Shown here: in pieces, positions 32,901 to 44,815 of the stretch | Layout: each line of letters begins with the position of its first letter | Numbering within the stretch: the stretch's first letter is position 1 | Assembly (NCBI GenBank): GCA_023897205.1 | Contig: JAHWDD010000019.1 | Span: forward strand, 1 to 64,000 | Reading direction: 5' to 3' | Length of the DNA: 64,000 bases | Source of the DNA: Exophiala sp. HKRS030 | Lineage: Eukaryota > Ascomycota > Eurotiomycetes > Chaetothyriales > Herpotrichiellaceae | Notes under the pieces: generated by a model | Told to the model about the DNA's origin: nothing | Database searches by the model: none | The model's input: only the letters and a program-made list of their open reading frames with translations | Made by a program: the position numbers and the translations under genes

Positions 32901-35099
32901 CACTTTAAGCTCCCTCTTTAAGGAGCGTGTAACTCGTCATTCTGAGTTCCCTCTTAAATCCATTCGCGTGGCGAATCTCAGTTCGCGACGGCCGTTATCT
33001 TTAGTAGGGACCATAATATTCGCATACATATCAGCCCTACTCTAAAAGTAAAGACATATAATAGACTTCTTTCGGAGGGCATATTTCGACATGCTTAGCG
33101 AGGCAGTTCAGCCAGATTCTAACCGCAGACAATGTTCTAAAGGACAATACCTTTAGTAACGATAACACCGAGGTCGCAGTTAATAAGTGCTATTATTTCT
33201 TTCTCCCTTAGATATTATATTGAAAGCTAGCAATTAACTTCGGGGGGATTTTATAGTGTCTACTTCGTTTTATATAATATAAATGCTAGGCGATAAATGT
33301 AGATCTAAGTTTAAGAATGTGATTTTAATGTCTCGGTAACGGCTTAATCCTGCCCAAGGAAAATTATTTATGAGCGTGTTACTATAAGCGAGGTAAGAAT
33401 GACCATATAATGAGAGGGTGTATCCAGGTTTAAAGCATAGAACTAATCCTATATAGAGACACATTAGATATACTTTTATGTTCATGGGTTAAGTCGATAT
33501 TTTTAGTAAACAAGGTGTGCTATCTTTATTTCTAGCCCCTTAGCCTCTAGGTTTATTTTAGCTATCTAAGTTAGTCTCTTATTATTCTCTCATCATATAT
33601 CTAAAACCCTCTATATAATTAAGTCCTGTGCTAGTTATCTTAACTGTTATAACTGAGGCGCACCACCTTCATAGCTATTAGTTCTCCTTATTATAAGATA
33701 GAGATTCCTAAGGTGTCTCTATTCCTAACGTTCGAAAGTCTTTTGGGAAGAACCATTAAGGTACAGGGTAACATTAATTCTGCACTAATGTTAATACTCT
33801 ACTATGATCACGGACATAAGACAGATATTAAGTACTAGGGCTTAGTCCGAAAATGGTGATTTGTTATCTTCTGCACAGCTTAAAATATATGACCGTTCAC
33901 TTCTCCAGATTAGAATATAGACTTTAGCATAATATTGTTAGTGTAGGTTATACTCACTCTTAAAGATACTTTTCTTGCGTTAATAAAATTATGTTCGTTC
34001 ACGTTTAGCGTTTTAATAATAAATGCGTAAACGAGACTCCGATTTCGGCATTATACTAGATAACTACATTTTATAGATTGAAATAGGGGGACAGTACGCT
34101 ATTATAAAATTGTAGGTTAGAAATTAACACTAAAAGAAAGATTACCCTTACAAAAGAAAACGAAGAAGGTGGGGAGTTCTAAATCTTCTTATGTTATATA
34201 TATAAAATAATTAGATAGAATAAGGTAAGTGCCCATAATATAGTAGTAAGGATTTTATTCATAATTTGGGCTAACCTATTCTAGCTAATTCTGATAACTT
34301 TCTTATAATCTTCTTCTGTATACTAGCTATCTTTAGAGAATAAATATATTATTATATAAATTACATTATAGTGAGAGTGAAGCTTTTCACTGTGATGCCT
34401 CCGCACCATAATAATATAATGTGCTCTCGTTACCTAAGTAAATAGCACTATAGCTAACCCATTCTATGTGAAGAATGAAAGCATTTTCTAAAGTGATTCC
34501 TAGACTTCGATAGTAATCTGCAGTATTTAATAAGTATAATATCTAGATAGATAAGAGAAAGTCTCCTTTAACTAAATATGACTTTTTAACGCTATAGAAT
34601 ATCTCTAGTGAAGCCAATAAACGTCATGATTAGTGCTATTATTTTCCTAAATTATAGGTGAATTAACACTATCTTCCTAAAATATAATCCTGTCGAAATA
34701 ACGCCGCTACTAATATGGAAATCCGCGCCCTAGAGAAGTACAATTAGCAGCTAAAAGCGGAAGTGAGAAAATATTATAAACTATAAACTATATTGTATAA
34801 GCTACTTAAAGAGGTACGAGCTTTAACAAAATAACTTAAAGACGCTATCCTTAAATTTTAGTAAGCGCATAAATACATTAAAGCATGCTTTCACGAAGAG
34901 GAAAATCTCCATAAAGCGGAGTTCTTAAGAAGTCACTAATTTTGACCGTGACTATATATAATACTAAAACCATGTCTCTACTTAGTATATCCCTAGACTA
35001 CGGAAAGAGACACTATCTAGAACTAATATTTAGGAAGATTTCTTAACGTATATCCTTTAGTATTACTTTTAACAGCGGTATAAGCTTGTCCTATTCTTT

Positions 35100-35447
35100 C
35101 TATTGGGCAGCTTTCTCTTCTAGATCTAGATTAATCTCTTTGTTTTGAACAATAGCCAGTTTAGATAGCTATTTACTCTGTAAATCGAGGAGTGCTTTAG
35201 CTTCGTAGAGTTATATATAACATTTGTTCATGTGACCTTCTTACTGGTTATCTGCTCTCTCCTGCCTCCTTAATTTATATTCCTGTTTTTTCTGCCGGAT
35301 TTCGGCGATCTCTTAACGATTATCGCCATTAAATTGATGTCCTAGACCTCTATTACCTTTAACTACGTTGCGACGTTTGAGATGGATTTTCGTTTTAGGT
35401 GCCTCAGTTAACTTTGTTCTAGTAACTACTATATTGTGCCTTGACAT
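35100..35447 (-). pseudogene. RIP-degraded small charged ORF
   Basis: One frame from an ATG at 35447 reads RTKLTEAPKTKIHLKRRNVV, then EIAEIRQKKQEYKLRRQERA, and KEINLDLEEKAAQ to a TAG at 35100. It is interrupted only by TAA or TAG codons, four in number, that could all be former glutamines. A similar plus-strand frame starts at 34715 (EIRALEKYN, CFHEEENLHKAEFLRSH). The composition suggests a charged, helical protein. Because RIP itself removes TGA, the absence of TGA is weak evidence. Confidence 0.3.
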
Positions 35448-36276
35448 TATAGGTTAGGAAAGAATGATCTCGAATAAACGCTATTCACATTTTGTGCGGC
35501 AGTAGCCCTAGATATACTCTTGACTCAGTCATGGCCCTGCCTACACCTGCAGAGCTAACCCTTTATGTGACGACGTTTCTCGCCATTGTCTAAAAAGTAG
35601 GCAATCTATGCTAAACTGCGGGATTATATAGGATTAAAGAAATCTATTCATGATAGACTTATAAATCTCGCGCAGAATCTGTTACGTGGTAGTTCATTAA
35701 CACCACATTATATACATTATGCTTAGAATTATAGTAATGATAGTTAGGGCCCTTTAATTCTTCTTCTCTTCAAATTAATATCTCTACTGTCTTTAATGCT
35801 CGCTCAATACGCTCCTTTATCCTAAACCGTTCGTTCACAGTGTTTACCTTTTCCGAGCTTCACGTTCTGCGACTTTAAGTACTCGCTTGTAACCTTCTTA
35901 GCTGATCGGTGGAATCGCACTAGCTCGAGGCTCGTATTTTAGGAGTTAGCTAGAATATCATTATTAAGGTCATCCTTAGCCACAGGCATAGATGTCGGTT
36001 CCTAAGTGGGTAACATTTGGCGAAGCTATTCCTTAAAGTCTGCGTTTAGGTCTAGTGGCTTCTCCTTCTTTTCCTTAAAAGTCACTTTAGCCTTAACTTT
36101 ATCCCCGTCACTATTGTGCCCTAGGCACCTTAAGGCTAAGCTCTCTGCTTCCTTATGCTTATCGATAGAAGCACCTGATTTGCCACTATTGTGATTAATA
36201 CCTATAAGATCGGTGATCCTTTAGTGTTTAATAGACAGAGCGATACGTCATTGTTAAAGGGATAGTGAGTGTGTTC

Positions 36277-36927
36277 CTATAGCGAACTTCGCCCACGTCG
36301 TCGTTCTATCTCGTAGGCTCTATTTTCCTCCTCTCTCTTCTGCGCTCTCGCTATCTTCACTGAGCCGGCACTAACACCTAGATAATAGCTATTTTTCGTC
36401 ACCTTATCTATCCGACTTATCGCCCCTTTAAGTGTTAAATTATGGGCTATTTCGAATGCCATTATTGCGGCCATTATGTTCGCAGTAATCCCATAAAAGA
36501 TTCACTCTATTAAAGTAAGACTTTATGTAGTGTAAGTCTAGTAGTTAAAGAAGAGAGTCATCACGAGAGTAACATCGTGAACCCAAGTTTAAGAGACCAT
36601 CCTTAATTCACTCTCTTAAGTGCCTCTAATTTCTATCACGGATTGACCTCCTAGCGCCGCGTAGTCGCCGTCTTCAGTCGTCTGATCGAGAAGATCAGCC
36701 TGCGTAACATTGTACTGGGCCATGAGGCGGCTTGCCATTCGCCATGCCACTTAGGCCTCCTCTTCTAAGGTGTTTCGATAATTAGCCCGCTAAAGGCACT
36801 TCTTAATACGATTCAATATTCGCTCCTCAATATTTGAATTTCTCTCATTGCTTGCTACAGCTTAAACAGCTAATTTTATTACTTTCACTATTTATAAAGG
36901 AGAAGGGCCGAGTTTAACTTTTGACAT
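36277..36927 (-). pseudogene. RIP-degraded DUF2786/DUF7168 gene
   Basis: One minus-strand frame of 217 codons from ATG 36927 to TAG 36277 keeps clear homology across about nine internal stops. The DUF2786 part reads EERILNRIKKCL, then RNTLEEEA and VAWRMASRLMAQYNVTQADL. The DUF7168 part keeps IFYGITANIMAAIMAFEIAH and NSYYLGVSAGSVKIARAQK (relatives: FYGIA.NT.AAA.AFEM.HN, NSYCLGVADGL). Stops stand where Q or W is expected. Further charged sequence in other frames down to about 35.85 kb may be its C-terminal tail. Function of the family in fungi is unclear to me. Confidence 0.75.
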
Positions 36928-38385
36928 AACACATAAACTAGGGATGCTAAGCGCTCGTTAAGCAGCTACAGTAGAGAATAGGAAGCGAAGAGGGAGCAAT
37001 ATTAAATGGTGTAAAATATTACGTTTACTGTTATATACTACCTCACTTATAGGGTTAAATGTTGTTGAGGGACTAAGTGCGGGGGATTACGAATTAAGAA
37101 GACCGCGTATAATCACGTAAGATTTTGCTAGCCCACCTTGAGCTGAACCCGCATGGGAGTAAATCACGCGAAACCTAAGCCTTATGGTCGGTCGTGATTA
37201 AGCTAGCTGATATACCGGGGAAGGAGCTCGCCAGTTAATGTAATAATCACGGCTTCTTGGTGTGATAATAACGCCACTGTATAAACCACTAAGACCCTTA
37301 GGAAAGTGTCTCTATGCGCGGTCATCACTTCGGGAATAAAGTCCTTTAGAAAGCGTGATAGATTGTGAAACACTTTCACTGACCAATAAGTCTTAATTAG
37401 TTAAGCCAAATTAATTGTTCACGAAAACCCTATGGGCTAGACAATAATCAGTCCGGTTTTATAGTTATTATATAGTAGTAAAGATAACAGAATTAGGCTT
37501 AAGACAAAATTTCACTCCCTTAGGTATAGTATAACCTGCTGGCTGTGATCCTTTTTAGGAAGGTCGCCTAAAGGCGTTAACTGACTATGATCACGTAACT
37601 ATTATAATCCCTAGTAAAGTGAGATTAGGACCATGAGTATACTAGGAGCGAATTAATCCTCAGAGTTTACTCCTTAGCAAAACTGACTCCTGATAAGATA
37701 GTACTAATAACGACATCAGCCTTTGCTCGCCCTAAGCCTAGGAATTTACTCCTAGTACAAATTTGAGCTTTAGATTAATCCTCTCCTTATGGCTAATTAA
37801 GACTAAAATTACTCTCCTTAGCCCGCTTCACTCCTTAAGAACGCCTAATACCGAGATAATATCTGGAGAAGAGATTACGTCTAAGGATAATTACTATAGA
37901 ACTAATTATATTCTTACTATCTAGTTCTCCTCGTGATATTCTTCTTAACATAAGTTAGGCCTAGATTAAAAAGATTATTTTTATTTAGCTTATCTCTTAG
38001 AACTTCCCTTATTCATCATGATAAGTACGCTAGTGAAATTTAGTACTTATTCATTAATATTTAGCTCTCTCTAAGGCACTAAGATAATTATATTTATTCT
38101 ATCTATAGTCACTACCTTAAAATAATTGTCCGGCATTAAAAGATATATATTTATGTCGAAAATCCGCAGTCCTTTTTATATATTTTTCTTCGCTACCTAT
38201 ATTACTTCTAATAGATTAAAAGGATTTACCTATATAGATTACATATTTCGCTAAATATTATTCTCTTTGATCTTAAAATGAATATATACTTATTTTGGGG
38301 ATTCCTTAAGTATAATTTACTATTACTCTTAAAGATCTTAGTCTTCTTTTTTCTCTCGCTCTTACTCTTACTCCTATTTATATTG

Positions 38386-38565
38386 CTCTTATTCTCATTA
38401 CTCTTATTCCTGTTACTCTTATTTCTATTACTCTTATTCCTGTTACTCTTGTTCCTATTACTCTTATTCCTATTACTTTTATTCCCGTTACTCTTATTCC
38501 CGTTACTCTTATTCCCATTACTCTTATTCCCATTACTCTTATTCCCATTACTCTTATTCACGTTA
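38386..38565. repeat. 15-bp minisatellite, 12 units
   Basis: Twelve tandem copies of a 15-bp unit (CTCTTATTCCCGTTA and variants), in phase from 38386 to 38565. On the minus strand it encodes a pentapeptide repeat (N-K-S-N-G/R) inside an open frame of 130 codons (38618-38226). Because 15 is a multiple of three the frame stays open by itself, so this is not evidence of a gene. Unit differences are mostly C/T. Confidence 0.85.
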
Positions 38566-40947
38566 CTTCTCTCATGCTTATTTCTCCTGTTCCTACTGAG
38601 AATACTACTTAGTAGCATTAATACTATAATAGAAAGTCACTAATTAATTCTATACCTAGGCTAATAAGTTATCTAAAGGATCTAACGGCCCTATGAAAGC
38701 GAAATAAAAGGATCTAAGCACGAAAAATAACGTAATACCTTTATCACTCTTATCTTACTAGTTATGTAGGTGGTAAAGAAATAAGAACTCCTAATCGTTC
38801 TAAAAATTGTCTAAGTTAGGTAACCTATATCTTTGTTATAGCTTTTCACTAGGACCTAAAGTGATAAGTAGTGACCTAAATAACTCTGGAGTAGTGAGAG
38901 TTCCTAGAATCTCTTTCATATCTAAAAGTCAGTAAATTTTAGATAACTTAAACCCGACACGAATGGCTAATTCTACGAACTAGTGTAGTGTGACTTAATT
39001 AGCCTTTATATAAGGTCTAATAATTATATTATTACTAATTAGTTTCTATGGGATTTTAACAAAGTGTCTCATAGTAAAGATAATAATCTAATAGAAACTA
39101 AGGTCTATCTATACGTTATATAGGCCTTAAACTATTTTAAACTATGACTTACCCACTTAAATTATCACTTAGTTATCGTGTTAATTAGTGGCGCTAAATT
39201 AGCCTTTAAAGGCTAATAAGATTGTGTTATGGCGCGATAATGTTATTAGGTACTTAACGCTCTTAATGTATACCTCCTAGTAGGTGAAATCCCGGAAAAA
39301 TGTATGTAGGGATAGGATTAGGTACTTAAATTCATATAACCACTAAAAGATGTACTGTCGCTTCTCCTCACTAAAGGCTCTTAGAATATAACTGGCACAG
39401 ATTTAGGCTTTAATCTTCTCCGCGTTATATATAGAAATACCTAAAGCTTGGAGCTCTAGTGCCTTCATGTCTTAGTGATTAATCCTTTATATAGTATTAG
39501 CGTTACTATTAACTAAATTATACTAAAATCGTTAGATATATTTAAGATAATTTAGTATCTTCTATAATAAGTCAGTTTATATTAAGTTAATATTTAGTAG
39601 TACTATCTATATCGTTAGACTTTAGTCCTAGCACTTTATGAAGTGTTATAAGTAATATCCCGCCCTATAGATTAGGTATATTAAGTAAAGCGTTAAAGGC
39701 TATTATAAGTTCGGGATACTTTAATAGTGCTTTTAAATTATGACTTTAATAGCCTTAGAGGCAAGCTTACCATCGCGATTTAAGGCTAAAGTTACGTTAA
39801 AAGTGGTACTAACGGATTTTGTAGTAGATCATTCTGTCCGTGGGGATGCTTTTATTCGCGTATTCCTTAACGAGGTAGCGCTTTACATTTATTAATAAAC
39901 CTAGCTAGTACGTTAGTCTATAGCGCTTAGTGTGAATCTTTATAACTTATCCCTAAGGTAGATATTAGCGATTCACTATTTATCCTAAGGAGATAAGAAT
40001 TCGTGACTAGCTTAGATATAGTGCTTTCTATAGAGGCAGATAACTTCTATTCTAGTGGGAAATCAGAGCTCCGGGTAGTTATCTTTTAAGGAAGTAAGTA
40101 GCTCGGTTACTATCATACCTAAAAGAGTAAGGGCGGCCTTAAAACATGTTTCATTGATTTTAACTAAAATATAATTATTAATAAAGTGGGGTTAATATCC
40201 TTCGCGTTAGTAGATACTCTTTAAATAGTTAATGTTATCTTTATTAAGTTACTTATAATCCTTAAATTAGAACTTTAAAATATTAAGAGAAATATATGTA
40301 GTCTCTTAATATTATCTATACCTTTTCGTTTCGAACTTTACATTCTCTAGTTATGCTTGGCTAGTCCGCATGGCGAGAGAAACTTTTTGGAGAACGAAAT
40401 TCCTAAGGCCTAAATGTGTCTAAATAATAAAAATTATGGGTTAAGAATGCCGCGCGATTTATAGAGTTAGGAAATCTTACCTAACTTAGTCTTATTATAT
40501 AGTACCATGAACGTTCTTACAGTATATAGTATCTAACGAACTTGCTAAGGAAGTATTGGCATATGGATTTAATAGCTCACACTGTAGAACTCTTAACTGC
40601 ATATTCCATGCATGGCGAAGACGCTAGAATACCACCGCTCCTAGGCTTGTCTCCTAAGCTCACTGAGGCTGTTCTAATTTGCTGATAGTATCCCTCGATA
40701 TTATGACCTTCTTCAAGTTAGTATTGAACTCTTCTCTGTGACTGATTATATCTTCCCTTTTAGCTCCGTCTCTACCCAATGAATTGAAACTCTGATAATT
40801 GTGTGGCCTAAGAAATTGGAGTATATCAGCTTAAAGGTGCATTTTTTCGCTATAATAAGCTGATTTTCTTACTTAGCGTCTTATAAAATCGTGCCATTTC
40901 TTATCCGTTGAGTTATGAGAAAAGATAAATGAAAAGTGATTTAATTA

Positions 40948-41400
40948 ATGGGGAATAACACTAACGCTCTGCCACCTCAATCTTCGACAGAGTTAAAGAG
41001 TATGCAGCGGCCCGAAACCATGCGGCTTGACATCGCTAGCCACCACGACGTTAATTTATAAGACTACTATAACTAGCTTAAGTCTTAGGTAAAGAACGAA
41101 TTATATAAACGCGAATATTAAAAAGTAGCTAACTTTCTTCTTGAGAAAGCCTTTAACCTTGATTTAGTCTATAAGGACTAAAATCCTAGTTTCCTCATTA
41201 AGTAAGAAGAAGTAGAGAAAGGTATCGCTTAGCGATTTATGAAGGACATTTCTTTATGGGTTAAACGCTGCAGACAGAATGAGATATAAGCGGACAGTAT
41301 CTTGGAGTTTTAGCTTAGGTTCATATGTCTTCAGTCGGTGAACCACCTTTTAGGAGGGGTTTTAACTTTTTTCTATGTACTGTATATAGTGTGGTGTTTA
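40948..41400 (+). pseudogene. Possible RIP-degraded ORF
   Basis: A frame from ATG 40948 reads NNTNALPPQSSTELKSMQRP and continues with VKNELYKREY, KVANFLLEKAFNLDLVYKD and RFMKDISLWVKRCRQNE, broken by about eleven TAA or TAG codons where glutamine would fit. The first 35 codons contain no stop. No family recognised. Confidence 0.35.
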
Positions 41401-42104
41401 TATAGGCTATAATTAATAGTTATTTTTGGCCTGAAGCTATAGTGATTATCAGAAGTGTTTAAGTGTTTAATATACCGCGAAACCGAGGATTTCCCCTCAT
41501 TCACTTTGTAACGAGATAGAGGTCCTAGAGCTGGGGATAAATATTTTAATGCTGTCTAAAAATCTAGTAACGTTTCTAAACGCTTATATTGTGTCAAAGA
41601 ATAGATGACTGTCTAGATAGAGAACAGAGAATAAGGTGGTGCGATACGGCTATAAACCTACTCAAGTTAGAGGACCGAGGAGTAAAAGAAATCTTAGACA
41701 TGAGGCAAGGGGTTAGAAATTGGTTGAATAGCTAACACGTAAGCCTTTCACTCTTCATGTGATTTCCTTCACATAAGTGCCGTTCCTCGGACACCATCTT
41801 CAAGGTTTCCGTCCATATCGCGGATAGGAGCTGACCTTGGAAACTCATTCTTGGCCCAGAGAGTCCCGAGAACTAGTCTCTTAGGTAAAGAGGTAAAGAG
41901 AGGAAAACGGAATGGTAAAGGAGTCAGTCGAATGAAAGAAGACAGCCCCAGTCGACTACATGCTCCTGAGGAACATGGTTTCGAGTTCTCCTCCGAGGAA
42001 AAGCTACGCTCTTTATATCGGTAAAGAGACCTGGTCGGCTTTCATCTACGACCCAAAGAGGGTTAGTAGCCGCCACTGAAATATTCAGAGTCATGCCAGG
42101 GTCG

Positions 42105-42302
42105 TCATCCTCCTGATGGTCGGCTCTCTGAGGTGGTTGTGGTTGAGCGTTTCTTTATATGGTTCGGACAGGTAACCCCCACTTGAACCGTCTTTTCGGT
42201 TGTGCTGTGAGCTTGCTGTCCGTACCGCTGGCAAGGGTCGACTGAGTGTTTGTGATAAAGGCAGCGGCACACCGAATACCTCTCGATGACTTGATAGCAC
42301 AT
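42105..42302 (-). CDS. Short conserved cysteine-rich fungal protein
   Basis: 65 aa from ATG 42302, lying in an island (about 41.75-42.65 kb) of near-normal composition within the degraded block. It begins CYQVIERYSVCRCLYHKHSV and continues DPCQRYGQQAHSTTEKTVQV, then GVTCPNH. This spacing (CxC-LYxxHxVDxCxxYGxxxH...TVxVGxxC) recurs at the start of many small fungal proteins. The cysteine and histidine set could bind a metal. No stop interrupts it. A frame upstream of the ATG is open but the family starts at MCYQ. Function unknown to me. Confidence 0.6.
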   Translation of the reverse strand: MCYQVIERYSVCRCLYHKHSVDPCQRYGQQAHSTTEKTVQVGVTCPNHIKKRSTTTTSESRPSGG

Positions 42303-43859
42303 GGTTATGCCTTTGTTGCTGCTAGAACATGTATGTGGAAAGTCCGTACAGGAGAAAGATAATGTATTAAGTGGGCCCGGTGTCGGGCCCTGCAAACCTA
42401 ACTGAAACAGAAAAATGTGCCAAAAATGGTTCCGAACAAACAATTATGAGTTAGTCCAGGCAACTTTGGGTTCGCGACATTTATATTGTGGAAGTTGCGA
42501 CTGTAGCCTTAGAGACGGAGCCAATCAATCACCAGATAGGGGTGGGCAGGAAGGTAAAGGGCTCACGCATGCCAAGTACATCTTAATCTTTATTGGAGGA
42601 AAGGTAAGTATTACTTACGTGATGTGGACATGGGCGAAAAGTAGTGCATAAATAACCTTATTCTGACTGCCTAGCCTTAAGAAATCACTAGATTAAAAAT
42701 TGTTATGGATTATGGCAGTGAAAGCATATGTTATTGTGATTCTATCTACTCTCTCGGAATGCAGAGGGTATAAGTACACAGAGTAACAGTTAAGAAGCTT
42801 CCTCACGATTTCTAAGCACGCGGAATGATTTCATAAGGCTTTTGTTAATGTCATGATAAGTTGGTTAAGCCTTATATCACAACAAAAATAAGCGACCTAC
42901 TCAGAAAAGTGTTATTTCTGTTAGGCTCATCCATAGATCGATTTTTTGTTCATTGATAATCTGAGATTTAAGAACCTATGATATAACCTAGTAGCCCCCT
43001 TCTATATTTATCTCATGAAGGGCTAGAAATCCGTCTCGACCAAGGTCACCTTCTTATGAAGATGCCGTTGTGCCAATCTCCTTAAGACGTCATGAGTCTC
43101 CGCAAATGCTGACACTAAATTGAATCAGTTTACGTTATTTTTAGGGAACGATAAGACTCACTAAGAATGAGGGTTAAGCCCTATAATGTCTACAGCAATT
43201 CGGACACTTACCGCTTATCCTGCGTGAGCAGATTAAGTATATCGCGCTCATTCTGGAGTGGCACGTTTATCTATGGTTACATGAACTTATTAGTTAAGTA
43301 CTTAGAAAGGGCACTTTATTACACTAGATCTAGTACATCTAAATTTAGTTAACTTAAATCTAGAAGAGGGATAAGAACTACTTATATAGCGTTCTATACT
43401 TAGGGGGAATTAAGGTAAAGAGAAGACTTCCGGAAAAGCCTTTAGTTTTGTTATCTTAAGATTTACCTTTAAAAGCTAACTTCTTCTTTACTAACTTATT
43501 AAAATTAGTCTTTCTAGGGTAAATAGTACTTTGTCACCTAAATAAGATCTTCAAAATATTATTAAGGTTAATATAGATAGAGACCTAAAGAATTTATTAT
43601 TTAATTAGTAATAGGGGAAGAATGAATTAACGAATCATGTATATTACTACTCTTTAGCTTATCTTTATTTAGTATATTATTTATAAAAGGCTGCGCGGTA
43701 ATGCTAATATTTAAGATAGTTAGTAGGAGTTAGGTCTAAAGTTAGAATACTCACTAATATCATTAATCTGCTAGATTAAATGGATTTAATAAGTGACCAC
43801 GTAATGATAGTGATAACCATGAATTAGTTTCTTTAAGTATGGCACTTAAGAGATAATTC

Positions 43860-44815
43860 TCACTCTGTTAGCGATTAACATAACTATCTTATACTAACTA
43901 ATCGAGATAGTATTTCTATGTGGTTCGCTAAATATGGCCTATTTACACTTAAAAGGTCTATCTAGGCGAGCGATATAAAGAAGGTCTCTTATAAGGCCTC
44001 GCCATAGCTAGATAAAGATCTCTAAACATTCTTATGACTTAATGAACTAAGAGATAACTATAAATGGATAGCTCTACTAAAATGCTTTAAGGCCTACGGA
44101 GAGTATTTATAGATTAATATATTAGCCTGGCTCAATTTTTAAAGGTTTATAGAGATATACCTTTAATTTTAGTATACCATATAAGCATGTAATAGTGATA
44201 TATATACGTTTACGGAAGGACTATTTATTATAGATAAGAACTAACATAGTTTTATAGGCGAATGTGGCTACCATTAAGGCGAGAAAGATAAGAAGATACA
44301 CTTAATCTGGACACTATACTAATGATAAATGTTACTAAATTAAAGTAGTATAAAGAAGCAATAAAATCTAGTGAAGTCAAATAAATATCTTATAAGACGC
44401 TTTCTGAACTAAGCGTTATGAAGTAATAATGAGTATATAGAATGCTAAAGCCGCCTAGGTAGATTAGTAGCGAGAAAAGCGGTAAGGAAGGAGGATCTCA
44501 TAATGATCACGAATAGTTTCTTAAGTTCTCTCCGAAATAAGGCTCGCTCAGTTATGGTAGTTATGATGATATGAAAAGTAGCCAGCCTAAATGCGACGAA
44601 GCTAACTATACGATAAGAGACCTAAATGGCGCCCATAGAGAGACCTAATAGATTAGCTAGAAAGTTAAGGTAAAGACCACTTAATAACAGACCTAAATTA
44701 ATAACTAATAATGTCCCTACGCGGCGTTCGGTATGTGATAAATTGGTAACACTAACACCTAAATATACCACGTTAACTACTAGATATATTACGCGCAGTA
44801 AGACTGCGGCCATAG
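43860..44815 (-). pseudogene. RIP-degraded second ferric reductase
   Basis: The minus strand keeps an open stretch (44813-44622) reading VTNLSHTERRVGTLLVINLG and LYLNFLANLLGLSMGAI, the membrane region before the first heme histidine. Beyond a TAG it continues VSYRIVSF, LATFHIIITT and then RSSFLTAF. Further on (about 44160-43890) another frame keeps KIEPG, YINL, SYPFIVIS (from HPF), then WRGLIRDLLYIARLDRPF and AIFSEPH (from FSGPHG). These are FAD and NADPH-loop motifs in the right order. Stops are TAA or TAG at expected Q or W. Ends are not definable. It is a different ferric reductase from the intact one at 21.6 kb. Confidence 0.75.

Noticed and set aside
30000..34700. Long stretches read as ORFs if TAA/TAG are treated as glutamine
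   Set aside because: At 32.4-33.2 kb two different frames of the same strand also look open that way. RIP removes TGA itself, so this is not evidence of coding without a family match.
38278..38643. Plus-strand 121-codon leucine-rich ORF
   Set aside because: It is the reverse reading of a 15-bp minisatellite; the frame is open only because the unit is a multiple of three.
41018..41400. Retrotransposon gag-like reading of the 41-kb relic
   Set aside because: The masked-stop translation has no zinc knuckle, protease or reverse transcriptase motif, so I left it unassigned.
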